Origin: JAWQFO01 sp033436665
GTDB lineage: Bacteria > Pseudomonadota > Alphaproteobacteria > Rhodobacterales > Rhodobacteraceae
Length of the DNA: 64,000 nt
Assembly: GCF_033436665.1 (NCBI RefSeq)
Contig: NZ_JAWQFO010000012.1
Location: 41,929-105,928, forward strand
Direction of reading: 5' to 3'
The notes beneath the pieces were generated by a model, which saw nothing but the letters and a program-made list of their open reading frames with translations, had not been told where the DNA came from and searched no databases. The translations under genes and the position numbers were made by a program. This document shows positions 28,945-37,504 of the stretch, one piece after another. How positions within the stretch are numbered: the stretch's first letter is position 1; each line of letters opens with the position of its first letter.

Positions 28945-30949
28945 TGGCGCTGTCCCCTTCTTCGGATGCCGCATCGTCCCCGGCCTCCGAAGACGGGGGC
29001 GCATCGCCATCCGCAGTCTCCGTTTCAGCCGAATCGCCGTCCGCGTCCGCGTCGGTCTCTTCCGATGCGGCGGCGTCCGGTTCGGCCCCTGTATCGCCAT
29101 TTTCGGCGAGGCTTTCCAGTGTCGTTTCGCCCGTTGGCGTCACGGTATCCGGGCGGATCAGGTGGAATTCGATCCGCCGGTTTTCCTCGCGACCATCTTC
29201 AGTGCCGTTGTCGGCCACCGGTTGCGTTTCACCGTAACCCACGGCCACGAACGAGCCGGTCAACACGCGACGCGCGCGCAGCTCGTTTATGACCGACTCT
29301 GCTCGCGCCTGGCTCAGCGCGAGGTTCATCTCCTCGCGGCCCTGGCTGTCGGTATGTCCCTGGATCTCGATCGGGAGGTCGCCGCATTCCTTCAGCACGT
29401 CCGCGATCTCGTCCATTGTCTTGAGCGCAGTGGCGTCGATCGTGGCGCTGCCGGGTTCGAAGTTGATCTTGCCCACGGCGACGATCCCGGCGATCTCTTC
29501 CTCGCAGCGTTCGGGCGTCGGGGCGAGCGCCACGGGGTCGTATTCTTCCTTGTAGGCCACGTCGATCTCGAAACGCGCGGCGTCGCCAAGCCGGGCGGCG
29601 AGCAGCCGGGCAAGTTCGGCACTTGCGTCGGGGTCTCCGGTGCTGCCGGTGACGCGTACGAGCTCCGGCTGGATCGAGACCGCGCCATTGCCCAGTTCGC
29701 CCAGGGCCTCCAGCCCCGTCAAGACGCGCATCTGCCAGTCCTCGGGCAGGTCCTCGACGATGCGCGTCGCGGTGTAGACGTTGCCGCTGCCGAAACGCGA
29801 CTTGGCGAAGCTGTCGGCAAGGCGCAGCATCTCCTCGTCCGAGATGCGCCCGCGCAGCTGCACCTGGCCTTCGGGGCTGAGCGTGGCGACGAATTCGGGC
29901 GGCCCGGCCGAGGGATCCTCGAGTTTCGGCAGATCGGCATGCAGCGCGAAGACCTCGGGCAGATCGTTCTGCAACTCGCCGACGACGCGGTCGAAGAGCG
30001 CCTGTTCGGTGCCGGGGGCGGCGGTCAGGGTCACGTCCGCGTTGGAAAAGGTGACCGAGCCGGCGCCCAGTTCCGCAAGTGCCGCGATCGCGGTCACGGC
30101 AGCATCGCTCCAGTTCGGGCTGGGCACGCCCATGCCGATGGTGCAGCGGCCCGGCCCGGTCAGCCCCGCTGCCATCGCGGCGTCGAGAATGCGCTGCTGG
30201 CTGTCCTCGGTATCGGCCGAGCAGGCATCGAAGCGCCGTCCGGCCTCGTCGATGACGAAGCGCAGGGTGAAGGGCGTGATGACCGGGCGCGGGGCCGAGA
30301 TCGCCAGCGTGACGTAAAGTCCCGGCGGCTGGGCCCTGCGCAGCTTCTCTTCGAGCGCCTGCTTGTCCTCTTCACTGTCGGTAATTGCGGTGATCGAGAC
30401 GTTGCCCGAGGCGATCGAGACCTTGGCCCGCGGCAGGTCGCGCATGGCGTTGGTCGCAAAGGCGACGGCATCCTGCCAGCCTGACGGCGCGGGATAGTCG
30501 GCGGTCTCCAGCAGGTCGGCGACCGGTTCGTCGCTGAGCCGGTCGAAGGCTTCGATCAGCGCCTCGCGGTCGGTGCTCTGCGGGATCAGGCCGATCACGG
30601 AAAACCCCGAATCGTTGCGCAGGATCTCCGCAGAGAAACGCGGCGGGTCGATGGCCGCGGTCGCCTCGACCTCCATCTCGTCGACCAGCCGAGCGGCGTC
30701 GACCATCGAGCCCACGGTGCTCAGCGCCCGGAACCGCAGCGCCTCTGTCGGGGCGGTGCCGGCCACGATGACACGCAGGCCGTCGGCCTCGACCTCGGCC
30801 CAGGTCAGGCCCTCCTCGTCGAGCGTATCGCGGACTTCGATCTCGGTATTGTCCTCGATGAACTGCACCGAGGCGTTTGCGGTCACGTAGGACAGACCGG
30901 CTGCCGCAGCGAAGGAGAGACCTGTGAAGAGGGCGATGGAAAGGCGCAT
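28937..30949 (-). CDS. OmpA-like cell-envelope protein with BON-type repeats and acidic tail
   Basis: A 670-residue exported protein with a signal at residues 1-24. Residues about 30-470 hold repeated BON-like units (WAEVEADGLRVIVAGTAPTE; WSDAAVTAIAAL; GQVQLRGRISDEEMLRLAD), which bind lipids or peptidoglycan-associated surfaces. An OmpA/MotB peptidoglycan-binding domain follows at about 490-600 (INFEPGSATIDATALKTMDE, IEIQGHTDSQGREEMNLALS, RRIEFHLI). The last 60 residues are almost only D, E, S, T, A and G. It is downstream of ubiA and overlaps a small coiled-coil gene. Probable role: envelope structure; no barrel is evident. Confidence 0.85.
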   Translation of the reverse strand: MRLSIALFTGLSFAAAAGLSYVTANASVQFIEDNTEIEVRDTLDEEGLTWAEVEADGLRVIVAGTAPTEALRFRALSTVGSMVDAARLVDEMEVEATAAIDPPRFSAEILRNDSGFSVIGLIPQSTDREALIEAFDRLSDEPVADLLETADYPAPSGWQDAVAFATNAMRDLPRAKVSIASGNVSITAITDSEEDKQALEEKLRRAQPPGLYVTLAISAPRPVITPFTLRFVIDEAGRRFDACSADTEDSQQRILDAAMAAGLTGPGRCTIGMGVPSPNWSDAAVTAIAALAELGAGSVTFSNADVTLTAAPGTEQALFDRVVGELQNDLPEVFALHADLPKLEDPSAGPPEFVATLSPEGQVQLRGRISDEEMLRLADSFAKSRFGSGNVYTATRIVEDLPEDWQMRVLTGLEALGELGNGAVSIQPELVRVTGSTGDPDASAELARLLAARLGDAARFEIDVAYKEEYDPVALAPTPERCEEEIAGIVAVGKINFEPGSATIDATALKTMDEIADVLKECGDLPIEIQGHTDSQGREEMNLALSQARAESVINELRARRVLTGSFVAVGYGETQPVADNGTEDGREENRRIEFHLIRPDTVTPTGETTLESLAENGDTGAEPDAAASEETDADADGDSAETETADGDAPPSSEAGDDAASEEGDSASE

Positions 30950-31009
30950 GTCACCGTCGGAGTGGTTTCGTCAGATGAGAGATGTACGCCCCGTGCCTGC
31001 CGGTTTCAA

Positions 31010-31972
31010 TCAGGCCAGCAGGGCCGCGCAGAAGAAGACCAGCGGGATCATGCCGGTATCGCGGTTGGCGCGGAAGAGGCTCAGCAACCGGTCGGCGTTG
31101 TCGATATCGAGCATGCGCAGCTGCCACATCATGTGCCAGCCCATCGCCCAGGGCCCTCCGAGCGCCAGGACCAGAGCAAGCACCGAAGCCTGCGGCAGGG
31201 CGGCGTAGAGGACGGCGAGGCCCATCAGCGCGACGGTGCCGACGAGAAACCGCCGCAGCCATCTGGGCGTGTCGTCGGCAAAGAGACGTGCGGTGGACTT
31301 TACCCCGATCAGCGCGTCGTCTTCCCTGTCCTGGTGGGCGTAGATCGTGTCGTAGAAAAGTGTCCAGCAGATCCCCGCGACATAAAGGATCACGGCCGGC
31401 AGTTCGAGCCGGCCGGTATGCGCCGTCCAGGCCAGCAGCGCGCCCCAGTTGAAGGCAAGGCCGAGAAAGATCTGCGGCCACCAGGTGAATCGCTTGGCGA
31501 AAGGGTAGATACAGACCGGCAGCAGTGCCAACACGCCGAGCGCAATGGCGGCCGGGGCGAAAGTCAGCAGGATGGCGAAGGCCACAAGCGCCTGGGCGCA
31601 CATCCAGGCAAGCGCGCCCATCACGCTGACCTGCCCCGAGGGGATCGGACGCGAGCGGGTGCGCTCGACACTGCCGTCGATATCGCGGTCGGTGATGTCG
31701 TTCCAGGTGCAGCCCGCGCCGCGCATCAGCCAGGCACCGATGCCGCAGCCGACGGCGATCCAGAGATCGTGCCAGCTGGCGCTCTGGTCGTGCAACATGG
31801 CCAACGCGAGACCCCACCAGCAGGGCAGCAGCAAGAGCCAGGTGCCGATGGGCCGGTCGGCGCGGCTCAGGCGCAGATACGGGCGCATGGCTGCCGGGGC
31901 GTAGCGGTCGACCCAGTTGCCGCGGACGGCGTCGGCGACCTGCCCGTCTGGCGCTTGCACCTTGTCGCGCAT
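31010..31972 (-). CDS. ubiA: 4-hydroxybenzoate polyprenyltransferase
   Basis: A 320-residue inner-membrane enzyme that prenylates 4-hydroxybenzoate in ubiquinone synthesis. The two Mg-diphosphate aspartate motifs are present: NDITDRDIDGSVERTRSRP (residues about 105-125) and YDTIYAHQDREDDALIG (about 230). About eight or nine helices are seen. The minus-strand ATG is preceded by GGGAG. The rsmE gene starts on the other strand only 11 bases away, so the 5' ends are packed together. Ubiquinone is the electron carrier for the quinol oxidase in this window. Confidence 0.95.
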   Translation of the reverse strand: MRDKVQAPDGQVADAVRGNWVDRYAPAAMRPYLRLSRADRPIGTWLLLLPCWWGLALAMLHDQSASWHDLWIAVGCGIGAWLMRGAGCTWNDITDRDIDGSVERTRSRPIPSGQVSVMGALAWMCAQALVAFAILLTFAPAAIALGVLALLPVCIYPFAKRFTWWPQIFLGLAFNWGALLAWTAHTGRLELPAVILYVAGICWTLFYDTIYAHQDREDDALIGVKSTARLFADDTPRWLRRFLVGTVALMGLAVLYAALPQASVLALVLALGGPWAMGWHMMWQLRMLDIDNADRLLSLFRANRDTGMIPLVFFCAALLA

Positions 31973-31983
31973 ATGTAACTCCC

Positions 31984-32703
31984 ATGACCGCGAAAATCCG
32001 GCTTTATGTAGATCACCCGCTGGGGCAGGGGCAAACCTTTCCTCTGACGCGCGAGCAGGCGCATTACCTCTTCGGGGTGATGCGGCTGGGCGCAGGCGAC
32101 GCCGTGCTGGTGTTCAACGGGCGCGACGGAGAATGGCGCGCCGAGGTCGCCGAGGCGGGCAAGCGGGGCGGCACGCTTGCGGCTGTCGAGCAGACTGCGC
32201 CGCTGCGGATGCCGCCCGACCTCTGGCTCGTTTTCGCGCCGATCAAGAAGGCGCGCACCGATTTCATCGTCGAGAAGGCTGCCGAGATGGGCGCGGCTCG
32301 GATCGTTCCGGTGCAGACCGCGTTCACCAATTCCGGACGCATCCAGCGCGAGCGGCTGCAGGCTCATGCGGTCGAGGCGGCCGAGCAATGCGGCGGAACC
32401 TACGTGCCGGAGGTGGCCGAGATGGTCCGCTTCGACCGGCTGCTCGACGGCTGGGACGCGACGCGCCGGATCATGTTCTGCGACGAGGCGCTGGCCGGCG
32501 CGGTGACGGATCTGCCTGCCGACCCCGGACCCTGGGCCATCCTGATCGGACCCGAAGGCGGGTTCTCGGAGCCGGAGCGCGCGCGGCTCGGCTCGCTGCC
32601 GCAGGCCCATGCCGTCGCCCTCGGGCCGCGCATCCTGCGCGCGGACACCGCCGCCGTCGCCGCGATGACGCTCTGGCAGACGCACCTGGGAGACTGGACG
32701 TGA
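31984..32703 (+). CDS. rsmE: 16S rRNA (uracil(1498)-N3)-methyltransferase
   Basis: A 239-residue SPOUT-class rRNA methyltransferase. The knot-forming SAM motifs are clear: ILIGPEGGFSEPE near residue 180 and ALGPRILRADTAAVAA near residue 210. The N-terminal RNA-binding fold begins KIRLYVDHPL. No ribosome site precedes the ATG; the preceding bases (CTCCC) are the complement of the ubiA ribosome site, so the mRNA may have a very short or no leader. The next gene starts by overlapping its stop (GTGA). Confidence 0.93.
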   Translation: MTAKIRLYVDHPLGQGQTFPLTREQAHYLFGVMRLGAGDAVLVFNGRDGEWRAEVAEAGKRGGTLAAVEQTAPLRMPPDLWLVFAPIKKARTDFIVEKAAEMGAARIVPVQTAFTNSGRIQRERLQAHAVEAAEQCGGTYVPEVAEMVRFDRLLDGWDATRRIMFCDEALAGAVTDLPADPGPWAILIGPEGGFSEPERARLGSLPQAHAVALGPRILRADTAAVAAMTLWQTHLGDWT

Positions 32704-33221
32704 TCCGGCCCGAGGCGCGCGCGGCCCTCCTGCGCTGGCGCGAGGCGCTGGTCGGCGGCGCGCTGGTGCTCCTGGGGCTCTGGTGGCTGGCCGGTCCCGG
32801 AGGGATCATGGTGCTGCCGGCGCTGGGGCTTCTGGCGGCGGGGCTCGGATTGCTCTGGGTCGGCGTCCAGCGCGGGCGCTTCCGCGGGCCGAGCGACGGG
32901 GTCGGGGCCGTGCAGGTCGACGAGGGACGGGTCTATTACCTCGGACCGCTGACCGGAGGCTCTGTCGCGTTGCGCGAACTGGAACGGCTGACACTTCTTC
33001 GTGAACCGCACCCAGCGCACTGGCGGCTCGACCAGCCCGGGCAGCCGCCGCTGATGATCCCGGTGAACGCTGCCGGGACCGATGCGCTCTTTGACGCATT
33101 CGCCACACTGCCCGGCCTTCGGACCGAACGCATGCTGCAGGAATTGCAGTCACCGGCAGTGCAGGGCGTGGTGATCTGGGAGCGCCGACCCTCGCGGCCT
33201 GCGGAATTTCGTCTGCATTGA
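32700..33221 (+). CDS. Two-helix membrane protein of unknown function
   Basis: A 173-residue protein starting with GTG that overlaps the rsmE stop (GTGA). Two hydrophobic helices sit near residues 18-36 and 39-58, followed by a soluble region of about 115 residues (GAVQVDEGRVYYLGPLTGGS, ELERLTLLREP). The layout suggests a short PH-like or beta domain on the inner face of the membrane. It lies between rsmE and gshA and is probably co-transcribed with them. I do not recognise a named function. Confidence 0.7.
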   Translation: MIRPEARAALLRWREALVGGALVLLGLWWLAGPGGIMVLPALGLLAAGLGLLWVGVQRGRFRGPSDGVGAVQVDEGRVYYLGPLTGGSVALRELERLTLLREPHPAHWRLDQPGQPPLMIPVNAAGTDALFDAFATLPGLRTERMLQELQSPAVQGVVIWERRPSRPAEFRLH

Positions 33222-33289
33222 CACGCTGGCGTAACTTTCGCATGTCCTGACGGTATTGAGAAACGAACGCCTGATCGGAGCCCCCACGC

Positions 33290-34660
33290 ATGTCCATCCC
33301 CCAGTCCGGCGGCGGCCCGATCGAACGACACGAGCAACTTGCGCAATACCTCGCGGACGGCTGCAAGCCGAAGTCCGACTGGCGGATCGGTACCGAGCAC
33401 GAGAAGTTCGGCTACTGCAAGGATACGCTTTTGCCGTTGCCCTACGAGGGCAAGCGTTCGATCCGGGCGATGCTCGAGGGTCTCCGGGACGCGCATGGCT
33501 GGGCCGAGATCCGCGAGGGCGGACACATCATCGGGCTTGAGAAGGGCGGGGCCAACATCAGCCTGGAACCCGGCGGGCAGCTCGAACTTTCGGGCGCGCC
33601 GGTCGAGACCATTCACGAGACCTGCGACGAGGTGAACACCCATCTGCGCGAGGTCAAGGACGTGGCCGACCGCATCGGTGCGGGGTTCATCGGGCTCGGC
33701 GCGGCCCCGGTCTGGACCCATGAGCAGATGGATATGATGCCGAAAGGCCGGTACAAGCTCATGAACGAATACATGGGCAAGGTCGGCACTATGGGGCGCG
33801 TGATGATGCGGCGCACCTGCACGGTGCAGGTCAACCTCGACTTCGCCTCCGAGGCCGACATGGTTCAGAAGCTGCGCGTGGCCATCGCGCTGCAGCCGGT
33901 CGCGGTGGCGCTGTTTTCCAATTCGCCGTTCTTCGAGGGCAAGCTCAACGGGCACAAGTCGTGGCGCTCGCGGGTGTGGCGCGACCTCGATGCGGCGCGC
34001 ACGGGGATGGTGCCCTTCGTCTTCGAGGAGGGCTTCGGCTTCGAGCGCTGGGTCGAATACGCGCTCGATGTGCCGATGTACTTTGTCTACCGCAACGGCG
34101 AGTACATCGACGCGCTGGGCCAGTCTTTCCGCGACTTCCTGAAGGGCGAGCTGCCGGCCCTGCCGGGCGAGACGCCGACGCTGTCGGACTGGGCCGATCA
34201 CCTGACGACCCTGTTCCCCGAGGCCCGCATCAAGCGCTTCATCGAGATGCGCGGCGCGGACGGAGGTCCCTGGCGCCGGCTCTGCGCCCTGCCGGCCTTC
34301 TGGGTCGGGATGATGTACGAGCAAGGCCCGCTCGACGCGGCCTGGGATCTGGTGAAGGGCTGGGACGCCGAGACGCGCGAGGCCCTGCGCGTCGCGGCCT
34401 CGGTCGACGGTCTTGCGGCCGAGGTCGCGGGGGTCAAGCTGCTCGACGTCGCGCGCGAGGCGGTAGCGATCAGCCGGGCTGGTCTCGAAGAACGCGCGCG
34501 TGCCGGGGCCGGCGGGATGATCCCGGACGAGACGCATTTCCTCAACGCGCTGCAAGAAAGCGTGGAAAGCGGCAAGGCGCCGGCAGACGAGCTGATCGAT
34601 CGCTATCATGGCGACTGGGACGGCGATCTCGACCGCATCTACGCGGACTATTCCTACTGA
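33290..34660 (+). CDS. gshA: Glutamate-cysteine ligase
   Basis: A 456-residue enzyme of the plant/alphaproteobacterial GCS2 type, which makes gamma-glutamylcysteine, the first step of glutathione synthesis, in the cytoplasm. Recognisable segments: WRIGTEHEKFGY (substrate/metal Glu), ISLEPGGQLELSGAP, MGRVMMRRTCTVQVNLDF and the late GPWRRLCALPAFWVGMMY. Length fits the family (about 450). It ends directly before the twin-palindrome element. Glutathione gene next to rsmE and ubiA is, from memory, a common Rhodobacteraceae order. Confidence 0.95.
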   Translation: MSIPQSGGGPIERHEQLAQYLADGCKPKSDWRIGTEHEKFGYCKDTLLPLPYEGKRSIRAMLEGLRDAHGWAEIREGGHIIGLEKGGANISLEPGGQLELSGAPVETIHETCDEVNTHLREVKDVADRIGAGFIGLGAAPVWTHEQMDMMPKGRYKLMNEYMGKVGTMGRVMMRRTCTVQVNLDFASEADMVQKLRVAIALQPVAVALFSNSPFFEGKLNGHKSWRSRVWRDLDAARTGMVPFVFEEGFGFERWVEYALDVPMYFVYRNGEYIDALGQSFRDFLKGELPALPGETPTLSDWADHLTTLFPEARIKRFIEMRGADGGPWRRLCALPAFWVGMMYEQGPLDAAWDLVKGWDAETREALRVAASVDGLAAEVAGVKLLDVAREAVAISRAGLEERARAGAGGMIPDETHFLNALQESVESGKAPADELIDRYHGDWDGDLDRIYADYSY

Positions 34661-34666
34661 GCGCCA

Positions 34667-34711
34667 CCGTTTTCTTGCAAGAAAACGGGCCGGAAAATTG
34701 CAATTTTTCGG
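34667..34711. terminator. Twin 22-bp palindrome element, copy 1
   Basis: Two palindromes of 22 bp separated by one base, starting 6 bases after the gshA stop and 17 bases from the stop of the convergent sulfotransferase gene. The first is CCGTTTTCTTG plus its exact reverse complement (34667-34688). The second is CCGGAAAATTG plus its reverse complement with one G/T mismatch (34690-34711). GC clamps around A- and T-tracts on both strands suit bidirectional termination. A second copy of identical layout is at 60567-60611. Confidence 0.8.
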
Positions 34712-34727
34712 GTCCCGCGCGGTGCCG

Positions 34728-35609
34728 TCATGGGCTCTGTGATCCCCATTCGAGCCAGCGCCGGTCCTCGGGGTCGAGTGTTTCGTCCATGATCGCGCCA
34801 TAGGCCGCGATCTCCGCGTCGCTCAGCTTTCCCTGCCACTTGCCATGCGAGGCGCTGTCGAAGAAGCGATCGTCCGCGCGCCAGAATCCGGTGCCGCCCG
34901 CCGGCGCGTAGCGCCCGGCGTTGGCCTTCATGTTCGCAAAGCCCGCTGCCCCGATCAGCCGCTCCATCAGTGCGGCGTCGTGATCTATGCCGAGGATGCC
35001 GGCGATGCGCCGCACCGTTCCGGCCGGGTCGCGGCACATGTCGGCATAGTGCAGCAGGGACACGTTCGGCCGCTGGGCCGCGTCGCGGAAGGTCCGGTAG
35101 TGGGTCAGGATGCTGGCGAGGCTCAGCGCGTCGTAGTCGGCCCCCTCGTCCGCCCCCTCGAGGAAGCGCCGGAAGCAGAGCCGATCGTCCTCCGGGAAGT
35201 ACCACGCGAAGGCGGTGATCGCGTCCGGCATGTTGGCGACGTGGTTGCGCATCGAGTAATGAGCATCGAGCGGGTGGCGGTAGACGGCGATGTAGTAGAC
35301 ACCGTCGTGCCAGGGCAGACCGTCGAGTGGCGTGTGAGATTTCAGGCTGCGCGGTCCCGTCTGCGATGTCAGAGCCTCGACACGGTCCTCGATGGGGCGC
35401 ATCCGGTTGTCGACCCAGGGGTGATTGACCGAGAGTTCGGGGGCGAGGTCCGGATCCCCGCTCAACAGCAGCGCGGTGATGACCTGGGTCCATGTCGTGC
35501 CGGATTTCGGCGGGGTGCAGACCAGGATGTCGCCGGTGCGCAGCGCGATATGGGCCCAGCGCCGGTTGTCGGTTATGAGTGAGTTATAGATCCGCGGCCC
35601 GGTCCGCAT
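34728..35609 (-). CDS. Sulfotransferase domain protein
   Basis: A 293-residue enzyme of the PAPS-dependent sulfotransferase type 1 family. The 5'-phosphosulfate loop is PPKSGTTWTQVI (residues about 33-45), and the 3'-phosphate-binding Arg/Ser region is around VYRHPLDAHYSMRNH (residues about 110-124). The C-terminal GTGFWRADDRFF fits the usual adenine-binding RKGxxG region but is diverged. It sits alone, convergent with gshA across the twin palindrome element and divergent from the CBS gene. The acceptor (lipid, glycan or small molecule) is unknown. Confidence 0.85.
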   Translation of the reverse strand: MRTGPRIYNSLITDNRRWAHIALRTGDILVCTPPKSGTTWTQVITALLLSGDPDLAPELSVNHPWVDNRMRPIEDRVEALTSQTGPRSLKSHTPLDGLPWHDGVYYIAVYRHPLDAHYSMRNHVANMPDAITAFAWYFPEDDRLCFRRFLEGADEGADYDALSLASILTHYRTFRDAAQRPNVSLLHYADMCRDPAGTVRRIAGILGIDHDAALMERLIGAAGFANMKANAGRYAPAGGTGFWRADDRFFDSASHGKWQGKLSDAEIAAYGAIMDETLDPEDRRWLEWGSQSP

Positions 35610-35780
35610 CGGCGCCCTCCCGTCCCTGTCGCGACCCTAGCACGACAGGCGCAGCAGCGCACCTCGGCAGTTTCGAACGATCCGGAAAAAAAACGATTAA
35701 AAGTCAAGCCACTAACCGTTAGCCTGGAAGGTGCCGGGCGTGGTACTGGGGCGAAGGGGCATCCAGTCGAGGGTTCGAGC

Positions 35781-36209
35781 ATGAAATTCACAAAACTGGC
35801 CGATGTCATTTCCAGCGGCCCGGTCCACAAGACCACCCCGGACGAAAGCGTCCAGACCGCCTGCATGATCCTCAGTGCGGCCAATGTCGGAGCGCTGCCG
35901 GTGGTCGACCTGAACGGAGACCTCGTCGGCATGCTGAGCGAACGCGACGTGATCCGGCGCTGCGTAATCGTCAACCGGACGCCGGACAAGACCACCGTCA
36001 AGCAGGTGATGACGCCGAACCCGCAATGGCTGCCGCCTGACGCCAAACCCGCCGAGGCTGTCGCGGTGATGAACAAGGGGCGTTTTCGTCACCTGCCGGT
36101 CTGCGACCACGGCAAGGTCGTCGGAATGGTGTCGATCCGCGATTTCCAGCCTGCCGGGCCCGGTCTTGGCGCGCGTCTGCGCAAGAGCCTGAGCCCCGCA
36201 ACGGGCTGA
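35781..36209 (+). CDS. Two-CBS-domain protein
   Basis: A 142-residue cytoplasmic protein made of two CBS domains (residues about 8-65 and 73-128). Typical features: TPDESVQTACMILSAANVGALPVVDLNGDLVGMLSERDVIRR and then VMTPNPQWLPPDAKPAEAVAVMNKGRFRHLPVCD, ending GMVSIRDF. CBS pairs bind adenine nucleotides and act as energy sensors. It is a single-gene unit; an AT-rich 170-base gap separates it from the divergent sulfotransferase gene, containing CTAAC-C-GTTAG (35712-35722). Confidence 0.9.
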   Translation: MKFTKLADVISSGPVHKTTPDESVQTACMILSAANVGALPVVDLNGDLVGMLSERDVIRRCVIVNRTPDKTTVKQVMTPNPQWLPPDAKPAEAVAVMNKGRFRHLPVCDHGKVVGMVSIRDFQPAGPGLGARLRKSLSPATG

Positions 36210-36302
36210 GCGCAGGACCACCGGCTCCGCGCCGCCCGAGTCCCTGACCGAAGCTCCCGCGATTGGCGGGGTTTCAACGCGTTTTTTGCGCATTCCCGAA
36301 GC

Positions 36303-36332
36303 AGAAACAGCCGCCCCGGTCGGGGCGGCTGT
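36303..36332 (-). terminator. Terminator of the purine operon (minus strand)
   Basis: A perfect 11-bp stem (ACAGCCGCCCC and its complement) with a 4-base loop, 47 bases beyond the stop of the last operon gene. On the minus strand it is followed by TTTCTGCTT. It should end the xdhABC-transporter transcript and might also stop transcription from the CBS gene on the other strand. Confidence 0.8.
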
Positions 36333-36378
36333 AACAGGTCGCTGTCCGCACCGGTCGATGTGACCGGGCGGCGCGGGA

Positions 36379-37452
36379 TCATTGCGGGATGTCGCCCTCG
36401 ATGCCCTCGACGTAGAAATTCATCCCGGCCAGCGTGCCGTCATCCGCCGTCTCGCCCTCGGCAAGCCAGGCGCTGCCGTCCTGCTTGTTGATCGGGCCGG
36501 TGAAGGGGTGGTACTCGCCGCTGGCGATCTTGTCCTTCATCTCGAGCGCCTCGGCCTTGACGTCCTCGGGCACCGCGTCGGTGATCTCGCCGATGCCGAC
36601 CATGCCGGCACCGATCCCGTCCCAGGTGTCCATGCTCTCCCAGGTTCCGTCCATCACCGCCTTGGTGCGGGCGATGTAGTAGGGCGCCCAGTTGTCGATG
36701 ATCGACGAGACCCGCGGCTTCGGCGCATATTGCGCCATGTCGGAGGCCTGGCCGAAGGTGATGACGTTGCCGGCCTCCTGGGCTGCCGCCTGGGGCGCGG
36801 TCGAGTCGGTGTGCTGCAACACCACGTCGGCACCCTGTTCGATCAGCACCTTGGCGGCATCCGCCTCTTTGGCCGGGTCGAACCAGGTGTAGGCCCAGAC
36901 GATCTTGAACTGCACGTCCGGATTGGCGTTGCGGGCGTGGATGAAGGCGGCGTTGATGCCGCGGATCACTTCGGGGATCGGGTAGGAGCCGATGTAGCCG
37001 ATGATGTTCGATTCGGTCATCTTGCCGGCGATGTGGCCCTGGATCGCGCGGCCTTCGTAGAAGCGCGCAGAGTAGGTCGACACGTTGTCGGCGCGCTTGT
37101 AGCCGGTGGCATGCTCGAACTTCACGTCCGGGAACTTCTGGGCGACGTTGATCGTCGGGTCCATGTAGCCGAAGGAGGTGGTGAAGATCAGGTCCGCCCC
37201 GTCGAGTGCCATCTGCGTCATGACGCGCTCGGCGTCGGGACCTTCCGGCACGCTTTCCACGAAGACGGTCTCGACCGCATCGCCGAACTCTTCCTCGACG
37301 GCAAGGCGGCCTTCGTTGTGCTCGTAGGTCCAGCCGCCGTCGCCCACCGGGCCGACGTAGACGAAGCCGACCTTGGTCTTGTCCTGCGCCAGGGCGCCGG
37401 TCGCAAGGCCAAGCGCCAGCGTGGCGCCGGTCAGAAGCGTTGTGAGTTTCAT
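36379..37452 (-). CDS. BMP-family ABC transporter substrate-binding protein (purine/nucleoside)
   Basis: A 357-residue periplasmic binding protein of the BMP/PnrA family (basic membrane protein). A Sec signal covers residues 1-22 (ending GALA before QDK); there is no lipobox. Family segments: KVGFVYVGPVGDGGWTYEHN, ADLIFTTSFGYMDPT and YIGSYPIPEVIRGINAAF. These proteins bind nucleosides and purines. It is the last gene of the xdhABC-importer operon and lies 52 bases after the second permease. Purine as ligand is supported by the linked xanthine dehydrogenase. Confidence 0.88.
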   Translation of the reverse strand: MKLTTLLTGATLALGLATGALAQDKTKVGFVYVGPVGDGGWTYEHNEGRLAVEEEFGDAVETVFVESVPEGPDAERVMTQMALDGADLIFTTSFGYMDPTINVAQKFPDVKFEHATGYKRADNVSTYSARFYEGRAIQGHIAGKMTESNIIGYIGSYPIPEVIRGINAAFIHARNANPDVQFKIVWAYTWFDPAKEADAAKVLIEQGADVVLQHTDSTAPQAAAQEAGNVITFGQASDMAQYAPKPRVSSIIDNWAPYYIARTKAVMDGTWESMDTWDGIGAGMVGIGEITDAVPEDVKAEALEMKDKIASGEYHPFTGPINKQDGSAWLAEGETADDGTLAGMNFYVEGIEGDIPQ

Positions 37453-37504
37453 TTTCAGGTCTTCCCCATGTTGAACGCCCCTTCGCGGGGCTCTTGTTTG
37501 GCCC

